The position numbers and the translations under genes were made by a program. Below the pieces are notes generated by a model. That model saw only the letters and a program-made list of their open reading frames with translations, had not been told where the DNA came from and ran no database searches. Source: Muricauda sp. SCSIO 64092 (GTDB lineage: Bacteria > Bacteroidota > Bacteroidia > Flavobacteriales > Flavobacteriaceae). Taken from it: a DNA stretch of 64,000 nucleotides. Of this stretch, positions 42,879 to 52,644 are shown one piece after another (positions within the stretch are counted from its first letter, which is position 1; each line of letters opens with the position of its first letter). Where the stretch lies: positions 2,294,001 to 2,358,000 of the forward strand of contig NZ_CP095413.1 in assembly GCF_023016285.1 (NCBI RefSeq), written 5' to 3'.

Positions 42879-44237
42879 TCAGTTAGTTGCCATTCCTGAT
42901 TCGTTCCTGAGCCACTTGATTTCCTTAATAACTTGAAATGGTCCCAGGGCACAGAAAAGGAAAAGGCTAATAATCGTTGCCAAAACCACTCCATTCAAGC
43001 CTAGGTTCAATTCGTTAACAAAGTATATCGATAAAGGAATATTAATCAGAGCTCCGATAATCGAGGTATAAAGTTGCATATTGGTTTTCCCTATCCCATT
43101 GGTGAAGTAGGCCAAGATTGAATGTATTATACTGAAAAAAATCAGCACGGCCATAAAAATATAGTTAGAGGTTAATAAATCGAGCGAATCATTATCTATC
43201 CAAAAATCAATTACAACATCGCCCATAAGAATCAACGCTGTCAAGCCCCCTAGATACCCACCACAAAGTATCAGTAAGTTTTTCATGGTCTTTTCAATCC
43301 ATTTATGGTCCTTTTTTTGATAGGCCTCGGTATACATGGACCACAATGGGGCATTGATCAAGGTGTGGAAAATCATTACAACATTGAAGTAACGGTACAC
43401 TACGTCATATCGGGCAACTTCACTTCTATCAGTTAATTGAAGTAAAATGAACCTATCGGTGGTCAAGATAACCATCATGGTTACCTGTAATAGAAAAAAT
43501 CGAAGACCTAGTACTATGATGGGCGACAGTTTTTGCTTATCATAGTACTTGAGTCTTGGGACTAAGTTTTTATTTTTTGAAAAATACCAAATCGTTAGGG
43601 CCAAATTACTTATAAACATGGATAGGCCATACCCCAAGGCCAACAAATGAAGGTTTGAGGTGCTTAAAGTGATTAATAAAAGCACCACAACTAAGGAAAG
43701 TAATTGTGTCAAGAATTGGTTTACTACTGCTAAAGAGGCCCGTTGCACCGCATTGAACACAGCATTGATTAGTGACAGCACAAAATTTGAAAGCGTAAAA
43801 AAAAGGATAATCAACACCAATTTTGCCAAAAAAGAATTGTTATAGTCATAGACATTGAACAGTCGTTGCCAGTCAATCAAGCCAGAAAAGGCCAATACAA
43901 CTAAATATACCATAGAGGCAAAGAAAAAAAGCGCAATATATCCCGAAGAGATATAGGCACGCGCGTCGTCCCAGTTTTCTTCGCTCAAGCTTTCCGCCAG
44001 CTTGTTTTTTACCCCATTGGCAATACCCAAGTCAAAAAAGACAATCCAATGTAAAAAAGAGAGTATGACAGACCAAAGTCCGTAATCGGCAATATCCAGG
44101 TACTTTAACAAGAACCTAACAAGAAGAAAGGAAATAAGAATGGAAAAAAACTTAAAAAGGAATGAAACCTTAACTTGTTTTATGAAGTTCAGGCTACGCC
44201 ATTGTAATTTGTCAAGTTCATTACCCAAGAACTTCAT
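42879..44237 (-). CDS. Wzx-like polysaccharide flippase
   Basis: A 452-residue protein with about twelve to fourteen transmembrane helices, of the MATE/MVF-type oligosaccharide flippase family (segment SILISFLLVRFLLKYLDIAD then YGLWSVILSFLHW near the N-terminus). It should flip undecaprenyl-linked repeats to the periplasmic face. The ATG giving [10 protein letters not shown] was chosen; it lies inside the end of colD. Neighbours are colD and a GT2 gene. Confidence 0.87.
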   Translation of the reverse strand: MKFLGNELDKLQWRSLNFIKQVKVSFLFKFFSILISFLLVRFLLKYLDIADYGLWSVILSFLHWIVFFDLGIANGVKNKLAESLSEENWDDARAYISSGYIALFFFASMVYLVVLAFSGLIDWQRLFNVYDYNNSFLAKLVLIILFFTLSNFVLSLINAVFNAVQRASLAVVNQFLTQLLSLVVVLLLITLSTSNLHLLALGYGLSMFISNLALTIWYFSKNKNLVPRLKYYDKQKLSPIIVLGLRFFLLQVTMMVILTTDRFILLQLTDRSEVARYDVVYRYFNVVMIFHTLINAPLWSMYTEAYQKKDHKWIEKTMKNLLILCGGYLGGLTALILMGDVVIDFWIDNDSLDLLTSNYIFMAVLIFFSIIHSILAYFTNGIGKTNMQLYTSIIGALINIPLSIYFVNELNLGLNGVVLATIISLFLFCALGPFQVIKEIKWLRNESGMATN

Positions 44238-45381
44238 AAAGATATTCAATTTCCTTGTTCAAGGGTACTTGATGATTGCCTACGAATAGCCCATGGTCGT
44301 CTAGGTGCCTTGCATTTTTCAAGTCGCCGAATATTTCATACTTGAAATATTTGAGCACCTCATTTTTTGTAAAATTACCTGTTACGATTGGTCGGCATTC
44401 AATATGTTTTTCGCGAAGTTGGTCAACCACTTCTGCACGTTTGAGGTCTGAACCTGGTTTGATAATCAAACTGAACCCAAACCAACTACTGTTGTCTTGG
44501 TCCTTTTGAATAAGGAAATGCTCATGATTTTTGAACAATGACACAAAATATTCTGCATTCCTCCGTCTTTGCTGCAAAAAGCTAGGGAGTTTTTTCAATT
44601 GTTCCTGGCCTATGGCACCGCTCATTTCTAGAGGTCTTACATTATAGCCTGGCAAAAGGAATCTAAATGACTCCGAAAACCAATCTTTGCCTTTGTTTGA
44701 AATTTTGTTTTCGTCCGGCAAATTTCGAGTCCATCCATGAGCACGAATCGATAGCAAAACATGATACAATTCTTCGTCATCCGTAACGATAAGGCCCCCT
44801 TCCATAGTGGACATGTGGTGTGAAAAAAAAGTAGAAAAAGTGCCCATCACCCCAAAGGTGCCTGTTTGCTTTCCCTTGAACTGTGCCCCCATCGATTCGC
44901 AGTTATCTTCAACCAAAAGTATCCGCCGGTCTCCGATGATGTCAGCAATGCAATCAAAGTTGTTGGGATTGCCCAACAAATTAACGGCCATAATCATTTT
45001 TGTCTTGGAGTTGACAGCTTGCTCCAAAGCATCAAGATCGAAATTCAGTGTTTCTAAATCGATATCAACAAACTTAAGTTTCAATCCATATTGGTATAAG
45101 GGATAGTAGGTGGTCGACCAAGAAACGGCTGGTACAATGACCTCATCTCCCTTTTTAAGTTTGGGTTGCTTCGTATAAAATAGGGCAGCCACAGCCAAGA
45201 GATTGGCAGATGAACCAGAATTCACCATAACTGAATACTTTGAGCCAACATATTCGGCAAATTGGGTCTCAAAACCGCTAACACCTTTTGACATGGTATA
45301 CATGTCACTATCAATAACGGATTGAATAGCCCTCAATTCTTTGTCATCCCATGTTGAGGAAGCCAAACTGTACTTAATCAT
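44221..45381 (-). CDS. colD: GDP-4-keto-6-deoxymannose 3-dehydratase (ColD type)
   Basis: A 386-residue member of the DegT/DnrJ/EryC1 aminotransferase fold. At the place where aminotransferases have the PLP-binding lysine it has histidines: [13 protein letters not shown]188-H189. That is the hallmark of ColD (active-site His188 in the E. coli enzyme) and of the related E1 dehydratase. ColD removes the 3-OH of GDP-4-keto-6-deoxymannose using PMP and glutamate. Directly upstream are gmd, which makes that substrate, and a ColC-like gene, so the trio fits GDP-L-colitose synthesis. A perosamine synthase is ruled out by the missing lysine. Confidence 0.85.
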   Translation of the reverse strand: MIKYSLASSTWDDKELRAIQSVIDSDMYTMSKGVSGFETQFAEYVGSKYSVMVNSGSSANLLAVAALFYTKQPKLKKGDEVIVPAVSWSTTYYPLYQYGLKLKFVDIDLETLNFDLDALEQAVNSKTKMIMAVNLLGNPNNFDCIADIIGDRRILLVEDNCESMGAQFKGKQTGTFGVMGTFSTFFSHHMSTMEGGLIVTDDEELYHVLLSIRAHGWTRNLPDENKISNKGKDWFSESFRFLLPGYNVRPLEMSGAIGQEQLKKLPSFLQQRRRNAEYFVSLFKNHEHFLIQKDQDNSSWFGFSLIIKPGSDLKRAEVVDQLREKHIECRPIVTGNFTKNEVLKYFKYEIFGDLKNARHLDDHGLFVGNHQVPLNKEIEYLYEVLG

Positions 45382-46298
45382 TTTATAGTTTTTTTAAAAT
45401 ATTCATATGTTTTTTTTATGCCTATTTCTATACTGGTTGATGGTGCCCAGCCGAACTTTCTTAGTTTAGAATCATCAACTAATTTTTGCCTCATGCCCGA
45501 CGGTTTAGTCAAATCATGGGTAAAGCGTCCTTCATATCCAATCACCTTTGCAATAATGCGGTAATATTCTTCAATTGTCCAATCACGGCCGATACCTACA
45601 TTGATGTTTTGAGGCATTTTTTTAAAGTTGTTTATGGCATACCCTATAAAATCTGCCAAATCTGCAGCGTACATAAACTCCCTTCTCGATTGACCATCCC
45701 CCCAAATAACAACTTCATTTGCTTCTTTCTCTTTAGCTTCATGTATTTTTCGAATCACTGCAGGAATCATGTGTGAAAACTCCAAAGAAAATTTATCGTG
45801 TCGGCCGTAGAGGTTGCAAGGGATGATTGTCTTGTATCTTAAGTCTTTTGAAGTTTCACTTATGTATTGGCATAGTTTGGTCACCATAATCTTGGCGAAA
45901 GCGTAGCCTTCATTCGTAGGTTCTAGAGGTCCAGTCAAGATAGTTTCCTCTTTTAATGGGTTTTCACCCTCTTTTGGATACATACATGAACTTGCTATGT
46001 TCAGGAACTTTTGGACTCCGCTTTCCTTTGCTGCCAAAACAACGTTTCTTCCCATATCTAGGTTGTCTATCATAAACCCAATTGGATTATTTATGTTTGC
46101 TTGTATGCCTCCTACCAGTCCTGCCGCATGAATAATCAAATCAGGTTCCTCTTTTTTTATATACGCTTTGGTCATCTCATAATCGCGCAAATCCAATGCT
46201 GTACTTCTTGGATGTAACAATTTGTGATTCCGGGTAAAAGGATGTTCGAGAATGTTGCTGCCCACCATTCCTGTTGAGCCCGTTAAGAGAATCTTCAT
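45378..46298 (-). CDS. colC: ColC/Fcl-like GDP-sugar epimerase-reductase
   Basis: A 306-residue extended SDR with the NAD(P) motif TGSTGMVGSNI (6-16), the SSC motif IASSCMYP (103-105 SSC), and the catalytic Y132-K136 in EGYAFAKIM. GDP-fucose synthase (Fcl) and GDP-L-colitose synthase (ColC) share this fold and chemistry (5-epimerisation then 4-reduction). I prefer ColC because its start overlaps with colD by 4 nt and no other use of a ColD product is seen. Fcl making GDP-fucose in parallel is the alternative. Confidence 0.8.
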   Translation of the reverse strand: MKILLTGSTGMVGSNILEHPFTRNHKLLHPRSTALDLRDYEMTKAYIKKEEPDLIIHAAGLVGGIQANINNPIGFMIDNLDMGRNVVLAAKESGVQKFLNIASSCMYPKEGENPLKEETILTGPLEPTNEGYAFAKIMVTKLCQYISETSKDLRYKTIIPCNLYGRHDKFSLEFSHMIPAVIRKIHEAKEKEANEVVIWGDGQSRREFMYAADLADFIGYAINNFKKMPQNINVGIGRDWTIEEYYRIIAKVIGYEGRFTHDLTKPSGMRQKLVDDSKLRKFGWAPSTSIEIGIKKTYEYFKKTIK

Positions 46299-46301
46299 TT
46301 A

Positions 46302-47417
46302 TTATTCATAATAGTTCTTAACCCGATATCCCCCTTTTTGAAGGTATTGCTGTTTTTGCATTACTTTGAGGTCACTCGCCATCATATCCTTAACCAACAT
46401 GTTAATATCATATTCTGGCACCCATCCCAGTTTGTTTTTGGCCTTTGAAGCGTCTCCGATCAATAAATCAACCTCTGTAGGCCTGAAATATCTAGGGTCT
46501 ACATTGAGTACCTCTTTTCCAATTGGGAGTTGGTAGTCTGGATGGTTACACGCCTTCACGTACCCTTTTTCATCCACTCCTTTACCTTTGAATTCCAATT
46601 CAATGCCAACCTCAGCAAAACTGAGACGAACAAATTCCCTGACTGGGGTAGTGGTGCCGGTGGCAATCACCCAATCTTCTGGTTCATCGGCCTGTAAAAT
46701 CATCCACATCATTCGGACATAGTCTTTTGCATGACCCCAATCACGCTGCGCATCTAAATTGCCCAAATAGAATTTATCTTGTAGTCCCAAAGCTATTCTA
46801 GACGTTGCGCGAGTAATCTTTCTGGTAACGAACGTCTCGCCTCTTATAGGCGATTCATGATTGAAAAGAATGCCATTGCAAGCGAACATATTATACGCTT
46901 CCCTATAATTGATGGTAATCCAATAAGCGTACATTTTGGCAACGGCATAAGGACTTCTGGGATAAAAAGGGGTGGTTTCAGACTGTGGCACCTCTTGTAC
47001 TTTTCCATAAAGTTCTGAGGTCGAAGCTTGATAGATTTTGGTTTTCTTTTCAAGGGACAATAAACGAACAGCATCCAAAATTCTCAAAGTACCCAATGCA
47101 TCTGTATTAGCCGTGTATTCAGGAATTGCAAATGAAACATGAACGTGACTCATGGCAGCCAAATTGTAAATTTCATCAGGTTGGATTTGTTGTATGAGCC
47201 TAATAAGGTTTGTACTGTCGGTCATGTCCCCATAATGCAAAAAATATTTTTGACGTTCAATATGGGGGTCTTCATAAATATGATCTATTCTTTGGGTGTT
47301 AAACAATGAAGATCTTCTTTTTATACCATGTACTTCATAGCCTTTTTTAAGTAGAAATTCACTCAAATATGCTCCGTCCTGTCCTGTAATACCTGTTATC
47401 AACGCCTTTTTTTTCAT
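46302..47417 (-). CDS. gmd: GDP-mannose 4,6-dehydratase
   Basis: A 371-residue SDR enzyme with N-terminal [20 protein letters not shown] and the catalytic [10 protein letters not shown] segment; the STSELYGKV and [17 protein letters not shown] motifs are specific for GMD. It converts GDP-mannose to GDP-4-keto-6-deoxymannose, the branch point for fucose, perosamine or colitose. It lies 3 nt before colC. No mannose-1-phosphate guanylyltransferase is in the window, so GDP-mannose must come from elsewhere. Confidence 0.96.
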   Translation of the reverse strand: MKKKALITGITGQDGAYLSEFLLKKGYEVHGIKRRSSLFNTQRIDHIYEDPHIERQKYFLHYGDMTDSTNLIRLIQQIQPDEIYNLAAMSHVHVSFAIPEYTANTDALGTLRILDAVRLLSLEKKTKIYQASTSELYGKVQEVPQSETTPFYPRSPYAVAKMYAYWITINYREAYNMFACNGILFNHESPIRGETFVTRKITRATSRIALGLQDKFYLGNLDAQRDWGHAKDYVRMMWMILQADEPEDWVIATGTTTPVREFVRLSFAEVGIELEFKGKGVDEKGYVKACNHPDYQLPIGKEVLNVDPRYFRPTEVDLLIGDASKAKNKLGWVPEYDINMLVKDMMASDLKVMQKQQYLQKGGYRVKNYYE

Positions 47418-47426
47418 GAACTGTTT

Positions 47427-48662
47427 TTATTTTTCTTTAAGGAATTGTTCATTTCTTATCCCACAAAAATCCAACACCATTTTGTCGGCAGAGAGTTCTA
47501 ATGTTTTAAACTCTTTATGTCCCACCAAAAACGCTATGATATCAGCATTTTTTGCAGCCTCTTTCTGGTTCGTAAGCTTAAAAACTTTATGTGTCTTAAT
47601 ATTTGGTTCAACTATATAGTACTCTTCATCATTGGCATTTTGAAGTACTTTTTGTACAATATACTTGGCTGGAGATTCCCTTAAATCATCAATGTTAGGT
47701 TTAAAAGCTAATCCCATTAGGGCAATTCTGGGTTTTCTTCCATTGGTTAATTGAAATTCCAGTCCAGCCGTTTTTATTTTTTCTGCACACCAAAAAGATT
47801 TGTAGTTGTTTATCTCTCTTGCCTTACCTATCAGTTGAGACTCCATAGGGTAATCTGACACAATAAAATATGGGTCAACGGCAATACAATGTCCTCCTAC
47901 GCCACAGCCTGGTTGCAATATGTTAACCCGTGGATGTTTGTTTGCCAGTTCAATTAGTTCCCAAACATTGATATCTGCCTTATCACAAATCAGGGACAGC
48001 TCATTTGCAAAAGCAATTTGTACATCTCTTGAGGAATTTTCAACAAGCTTACACATTTCCGCAGTACGGGCGTTGGTTTTATGTAATTCTCCCTTAATAA
48101 AGCGTTTATAGAATTCAATCGCTTTATTGGTCGATTTTTCGTCAACTCCGCCAATAACCCTGTCATTGTTCACCAATTCAAACATAACGTTCCCGGGCAA
48201 TACACGTTCCGGACAATAGGCAATATGCAATTTCCCTTTGAGTTCCGGCCTGATTCCATAAATCAAATCCATCATTTTTTCAGTAGTTCCAATCGGAGAG
48301 GTGGATTCAATGATGTACAAATCCCCCTCCTTCAATAAGGGGACAATGGCTTCTGTAGCTGCTTGAACAAAAGAGATGTCAGGTTCGTTCTTATCTTTAA
48401 ACGGAGTGGGTACCACAATCAGATAGTTGTTGGCATCCACTGGGGAAATACCCGCCACCAGAAAACCTTCCTTAACAGCTGTTTCAACCGCTTCGTCCAG
48501 TTCGGGTTCAACGATATGTATTTTTCCAGCATTTATGGTGTCAACAACTTGGGGGTTAATATCCACACCATGGACTCTGATTCCATTCTTGGCTATTAAT
48601 GCGGCCGTAGGAAGGCCAATATAACCTAGCCCCAACATGACTACTTCCGGACTTTTTCCCAT
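47427..48662 (-). CDS. wecC: UDP-N-acetyl-D-mannosamine dehydrogenase
   Basis: A 411-residue nucleotide-sugar dehydrogenase of the WecC type. The Rossmann motif GLGYIGLPTA is at 11-20, and the catalytic cysteine is C259 in PGCGVGGHCIAVDPYF. The length and VPTPFK segment separate it from UDP-glucose dehydrogenase. It oxidises UDP-ManNAc to UDP-ManNAcA. Its start codon overlaps the wecB stop, so WecB product passes to it directly. Confidence 0.93.
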   Translation of the reverse strand: MGKSPEVVMLGLGYIGLPTAALIAKNGIRVHGVDINPQVVDTINAGKIHIVEPELDEAVETAVKEGFLVAGISPVDANNYLIVVPTPFKDKNEPDISFVQAATEAIVPLLKEGDLYIIESTSPIGTTEKMMDLIYGIRPELKGKLHIAYCPERVLPGNVMFELVNNDRVIGGVDEKSTNKAIEFYKRFIKGELHKTNARTAEMCKLVENSSRDVQIAFANELSLICDKADINVWELIELANKHPRVNILQPGCGVGGHCIAVDPYFIVSDYPMESQLIGKAREINNYKSFWCAEKIKTAGLEFQLTNGRKPRIALMGLAFKPNIDDLRESPAKYIVQKVLQNANDEEYYIVEPNIKTHKVFKLTNQKEAAKNADIIAFLVGHKEFKTLELSADKMVLDFCGIRNEQFLKEK

Positions 48663-49789
48663 TATATTATTTTAGATATATAGTTCAAAATTTTTTCACA
48701 GGCCCTGCCATCTCCGTAAGGGTTATGGAGTTTGCTCATGCTTGAATAAGCTTCCTTGTTCTCCAAAAGCTTTCTTGATTCAGAAATAATCCGGTTTGTA
48801 TCCGTCCCTACTAGAACAACAGTCCCTGCATCAACCGCTTCTGGTCTTTCCGTGGTGTTTCTCATTACTAAAACCGGCTTGCCCAAACTAGGGGCTTCCT
48901 CTTGAACACCCCCACTATCTGTAACTATCATATAAGACTTGTTCATTAACCAGACGAAGGCTGGGTACGAAAGAGGATCAATCAATTTGATGTTTTCGAC
49001 ATTTCCCAAAATATCATGAACCGGTCTTTGTACGTTCGGGTTCAGGTGGACAGGGTAAACAATTTGAATATTTGAATAGGCCATGGCCAATTGTTTCAAA
49101 GCTTCACAAATATTGATGAATCCCTGCCCGTGGTTTTCCCTTCTATGTCCAGTGACCAATACTATCCTTTTTTGTGTATCCAAGGTTTCCCTCAATTGCT
49201 CTACTTCGGAATCGTGAAAATCGCTGGAGGTCACTTTTTCAACACTGTATTTTAAAGCGTCAATGACCGTATTGCCTGTGACCAGGATGGTTTCTCCATT
49301 CTGGTTTTCATTAAGTAAGTTTTTTTTGGACGTTTTTGTCGGGGCAAAGTGAAAATCAGAAATCACACTGGTAACGTTTCTATTCATTTCTTCTGGAAAT
49401 GGAGATCGCAGATTAAAGGTTCTTAACCCCGCTTCAACATGACAAATCTTAGCGCCAAAATAAAAGGCGGCCAAACTTGAAGCCATTGTTGTTGTAGTAT
49501 CCCCATGCACATATACATAATTTGGCCTATATTCCTCAAGTACGGGTTTGAGCTGGGTAACAATGTCAGCCGTAAGGGTATATAAATTCTGGTTTGGTCT
49601 CATTAGGTTTAAATCAAAATCAGGGGCTATTTCAAAAAAGGATAGCACCTGATCTAACATTTCCCTATGTTGCGCCGTAACACAAACTTTAGTTTCAAAT
49701 TTCTTTGGGTATTTTTCAAATTCTTTGACTAAAGGAGCCATCTTAATGGCTTCTGGCCGTGTCCCGAATACAATGAGGTTTTTGATCAT
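48662..49789 (-). CDS. wecB: UDP-N-acetylglucosamine 2-epimerase (non-hydrolysing)
   Basis: A 375-residue GT-B-like epimerase converting UDP-GlcNAc to UDP-ManNAc. Recognised by [19 protein letters not shown] at the N-terminus, [18 protein letters not shown] near residue 93, the [10 protein letters not shown] segment and [20 protein letters not shown]. Non-hydrolysing type is inferred from the gene pairing with wecC. It follows the Wzz-like gene by 12 nt. Confidence 0.95.
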   Translation of the reverse strand: MIKNLIVFGTRPEAIKMAPLVKEFEKYPKKFETKVCVTAQHREMLDQVLSFFEIAPDFDLNLMRPNQNLYTLTADIVTQLKPVLEEYRPNYVYVHGDTTTTMASSLAAFYFGAKICHVEAGLRTFNLRSPFPEEMNRNVTSVISDFHFAPTKTSKKNLLNENQNGETILVTGNTVIDALKYSVEKVTSSDFHDSEVEQLRETLDTQKRIVLVTGHRRENHGQGFINICEALKQLAMAYSNIQIVYPVHLNPNVQRPVHDILGNVENIKLIDPLSYPAFVWLMNKSYMIVTDSGGVQEEAPSLGKPVLVMRNTTERPEAVDAGTVVLVGTDTNRIISESRKLLENKEAYSSMSKLHNPYGDGRACEKILNYISKII

Positions 49790-49801
49790 TTTTGCCCCGT
49801 T

Positions 49802-50845
49802 TTATATAGAATGCTTTTTTAAAAAAGTGTTCAATTGAACGAGTAAAAGAACAAATAATACTATCCCTAGGAAAAGTATTGGTAAAACAAATCTGTAGCT
49901 CCTCCAAATCCCCTTAATCCTTACCCCTCTTGTTGGAAAATCACTGATGACATTCAAAATTGCAGACTTGTTCGCCCTTTCGAGATTCAATGATACCAAT
50001 CTGTTTTTTAAAATGTCGCGCTCTTGAACCAGCGCCAGCTCCTTATTCTGGGCTTCGCCATTCTCTGCTAAATTAATATTGGTTCCTTGCATTGGTTTGT
50101 CCGCTTCTTTTTCCAGTACCCTTTTGTACAATTGCTGTAACGAATCTATCTCAGAGAGTTGTTGGTTATAAATCTTCTCCTGTAAATCCAAATTCTCATC
50201 ATTGATTTCCTTCTGTAGCTTAAAGTAATCGTTGGCTGAAATTGAACCAACAATGGCGTCTTGTATTTTTTTAGCTATGGAATTGTCAGTACTCACTATT
50301 GATATTTGATGAAACCTAGCATCCATGGAGTTAAAGTTCTCCAAATACCTCTGATAGTCCAATGCTTTTACCGTTGTGGTGTCCAACTCTCGAATGAATT
50401 CATCAAAAAGTTTGATTTTTTGATTTTCATCGGAATAGGAGTCCACAAAAACTTTCTTTATAGTCGTGGCCTCACTAACGGAAATTTCCAATGCCCTTGA
50501 TAGTGTCAATGAGTCCCTAGCCATGGCCAAATCATTGTAAAAATCAATGTTGTTATATAATTGTTGCACACTGTTAAAGTTAGGCTCCACCACCATTTTG
50601 GAAATATACATCGGAGTCTTATATGAATCGGCCAAGAACCCTCCTACAGCCCCAACGATAACGGTAATCGCCAAGACAACAAAATTCTTTTGCAGAAAAA
50701 GAAGGAAAGTAATTATAGCATGAAAAATTCCGCTGAAAATTAATCCAATGAAATTGAACAGTTTTTGAAAACCTCTTCCAATCAATTGAAAAAGTTGTCC
50801 CAAATCAATTTCATCTGAAGTGTTTTTATTTGTTTGCTCAGCCAT
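49802..50845 (-). CDS. Wzz-like chain length determinant/co-polymerase
   Basis: A 347-residue bitopic inner-membrane protein: transmembrane helix 1 at about 54-72 (NFVVLAITVIVGAVGGFLAD), a long periplasmic helical domain with coiled-coil character (about 73-315), and helix 2 near the C-terminus (VLPILFLGIVLFVLLLVQL). This is the polysaccharide co-polymerase layout. No cytoplasmic tyrosine kinase domain is attached. It probably sets the number of repeats polymerised by Wzy. An extra hydrophobic stretch lies at about residues 31-52. Confidence 0.8.
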   Translation of the reverse strand: MAEQTNKNTSDEIDLGQLFQLIGRGFQKLFNFIGLIFSGIFHAIITFLLFLQKNFVVLAITVIVGAVGGFLADSYKTPMYISKMVVEPNFNSVQQLYNNIDFYNDLAMARDSLTLSRALEISVSEATTIKKVFVDSYSDENQKIKLFDEFIRELDTTTVKALDYQRYLENFNSMDARFHQISIVSTDNSIAKKIQDAIVGSISANDYFKLQKEINDENLDLQEKIYNQQLSEIDSLQQLYKRVLEKEADKPMQGTNINLAENGEAQNKELALVQERDILKNRLVSLNLERANKSAILNVISDFPTRGVRIKGIWRSYRFVLPILFLGIVLFVLLLVQLNTFLKKHSI

Positions 50846-50848
50846 TGT

Positions 50849-52534
50849 CTATGAATTGAATAGTTGTTCCAAAATTTTATCTGTTATTAAATAGGTCGGT
50901 TTTACCCCTGCGGTCCCCAACCCTCCGGATGCCAGGGTACTGCCCGTTTCCAAAGGGTTGTCCGAAGCATAATACGCATACCTGACCTTAATATCCTTAC
51001 GTATGCTTTTACGAATCTTGGAGGCAGATTGGATGGCCTTTTGGTAATGAACACCCTCCATCTCCAATCCTATGACATTCCAAGTGGATTCGTAGAAAAA
51101 CCGTAATATATCTTTATTTTGCAATGAGGTTCCCAGAACCGTTACCATAGTGCCTTCAAAAACTTGTAATCCATAGCCTTCAAAATCAGCTGCACAGAGC
51201 TCATTTTTAAAGGGGTAATTGTCCGCCGTACCTTCAAAAATATGTGCTGAAGGAATCATCAAGTCTCCTTTTTTGCCATCCAAAATTCCCGCTTTGCCCA
51301 TTATGGAAATGGAATGGACGTCCAAAAAATGTTTTTTTCCATCAACCTCATAAGGTTTCAACAACTCATCAATGGTCTCAAAAGCTTGTTCACCAAATGC
51401 ATAATCCATGACAAATATAAGGGGTTTGCCGACCTTATCCTTTGTTTTTGGAAACGCATAACAGCAAGCAGCTTCATTGAACTTTGCCGTATCGAAAAGC
51501 TGTACATCAATGTTTGCCCCTGAGGTATCATCAATATAGACCATTCCATTTTCCACTGCCACCTTCAAAACCTTTTCTTGAAGCGCCTCCTTTTTGTTAA
51601 GACTAAGGGTTTTGTAAATGTCCAGGGGCGCTGTTTTTGGTAGCTCGTCCTTTAGTGCATTTCGGGCAAAAAGCGTGTTCATAACGCTGTGCATATTCGC
51701 GCTGATAATATGTATGGGACGGTTGATCAAATCCAATTCGAGCATTTTTTCCTTAACGGTGATTGCCCAGCGCTCCCCATGGATATGGTGCCCCAAACTT
51801 TCCCTGAGCAAAGGACTGAACGTAATGGTCCTTTTATTTCCCGTAGTCTGTTCTTCAATGGACAGTTTTCCCAGCCAATAGATAATTTCAAGAAAACGGT
51901 CTTTTTGCTTTTCCGTACTTAGCTTGTTGTGCACTTCCACAACTTCCTCAAAAGTCCTTCCCAGGATATTGGCGGCATGGATCAAGGCAACTTCCCTGGC
52001 GTGCTCGGTTTTCTTCCTGCTTTGCACAAAGGCAACCAATTTATCCCAATCCCGAACGGTGGATTGATCTTCCTCAAAAAAGACCCGTTCACAAATTTTG
52101 TTCGATTCTATAAAGAGAAAGGTAAGATGGGTGAGAATATCATAAATATCCGATCGCCCCCTGGTAATCTCAATGTTCATCTGTTCCTCGTCGATCCGAT
52201 AACAGTTCCTTCTTCTTTTTGGGGGAATAATCGGCTTTAAATGTGATTTTGAGAAGCCCTCATCAGACGTTAAATTGATAAAGCGGCATTGCTCTATCCC
52301 ATCGGGTAAACGTTCCAAAACATAAATCAATCCATTGAGCTCCCCCTTTTCCTCTGCCACTGAGCCATATATTTCCGGCCTAAGGACAAGAAGTGCATTT
52401 TTAAGGGCATTCCCAGAGACTCCGGAGGGTTTGTAAAACCCCCGGTTGAACAAATGCCTCATGGTCACGTACAAACGTTCAATGGCGTTTGTGGATTCCT
52501 GAGCCCTTGTTGTTTCCTTTGTTTTGGCGTCCAT
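50849..52534 (-). CDS. DUF6909 family protein, possibly nucleoside-phosphorylase-like
   Basis: A 561-residue cytosolic protein matching the flavobacterial DUF6909 family. The N-terminal half is largely helical; the C-terminal third contains stretches like those of the purine-nucleoside-phosphorylase fold: SIMGKAGILDGKKGDLMIPS, TMVTVLGTSLQNKDILRFFY and NVIGLEMEGVHYQKAI, the last resembling the EMEG motif of that superfamily. The resemblance is my reading, not a search result. The ATG giving MDAKTKETT was chosen over a TTG 18 nt upstream. It leads the long polysaccharide transcript, 3 nt before the Wzz-like gene. Confidence 0.72.
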   Translation of the reverse strand: MDAKTKETTRAQESTNAIERLYVTMRHLFNRGFYKPSGVSGNALKNALLVLRPEIYGSVAEEKGELNGLIYVLERLPDGIEQCRFINLTSDEGFSKSHLKPIIPPKRRRNCYRIDEEQMNIEITRGRSDIYDILTHLTFLFIESNKICERVFFEEDQSTVRDWDKLVAFVQSRKKTEHAREVALIHAANILGRTFEEVVEVHNKLSTEKQKDRFLEIIYWLGKLSIEEQTTGNKRTITFSPLLRESLGHHIHGERWAITVKEKMLELDLINRPIHIISANMHSVMNTLFARNALKDELPKTAPLDIYKTLSLNKKEALQEKVLKVAVENGMVYIDDTSGANIDVQLFDTAKFNEAACCYAFPKTKDKVGKPLIFVMDYAFGEQAFETIDELLKPYEVDGKKHFLDVHSISIMGKAGILDGKKGDLMIPSAHIFEGTADNYPFKNELCAADFEGYGLQVFEGTMVTVLGTSLQNKDILRFFYESTWNVIGLEMEGVHYQKAIQSASKIRKSIRKDIKVRYAYYASDNPLETGSTLASGGLGTAGVKPTYLITDKILEQLFNS

Positions 52535-52549
52535 GTAATTATTTCCGCA

Positions 52550-52557
52550 CAAAAATA
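52550..52557 (-). promoter_or_regulatory. Candidate -7 box for the polysaccharide operon
   Basis: On the minus strand TATTTTTG matches TAnnTTTG and ends 15 nt before the DUF6909 start codon. A clear TTG at -33 is lacking. From here to the WecA-type gene all genes lie on one strand with short gaps or overlaps, so this could drive most of the 22-kb cluster. Confidence 0.4.
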
Positions 52558-52614
52558 CATGAATTGGACAGAACTAAACCCTATCCTCCAGTTGTTTGGA
52601 AAAAAGCTAAACTA

Positions 52615-52631
52615 GAACTCGTCTTGAGTTC
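52615..52631 (-). terminator. Possible terminator after the GH3 gene
   Basis: GAACTC and GAGTTC form a 6-bp stem with a 5-nt loop; on the minus strand a run of six T begins about 14 nt later. It would separate the M23-GH3 unit from the polysaccharide transcript. The stem is short and the T run distant. Confidence 0.35.
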
Positions 52632-52644
52632 ATAAAATTTACTG

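Noticed and set aside
44221..45381. Perosamine synthase or other DegT aminotransferase for the gene next to colC.
   Set aside because: The PLP-binding lysine is replaced by His188-His189 in [12 protein letters not shown], which marks 3-dehydratases.
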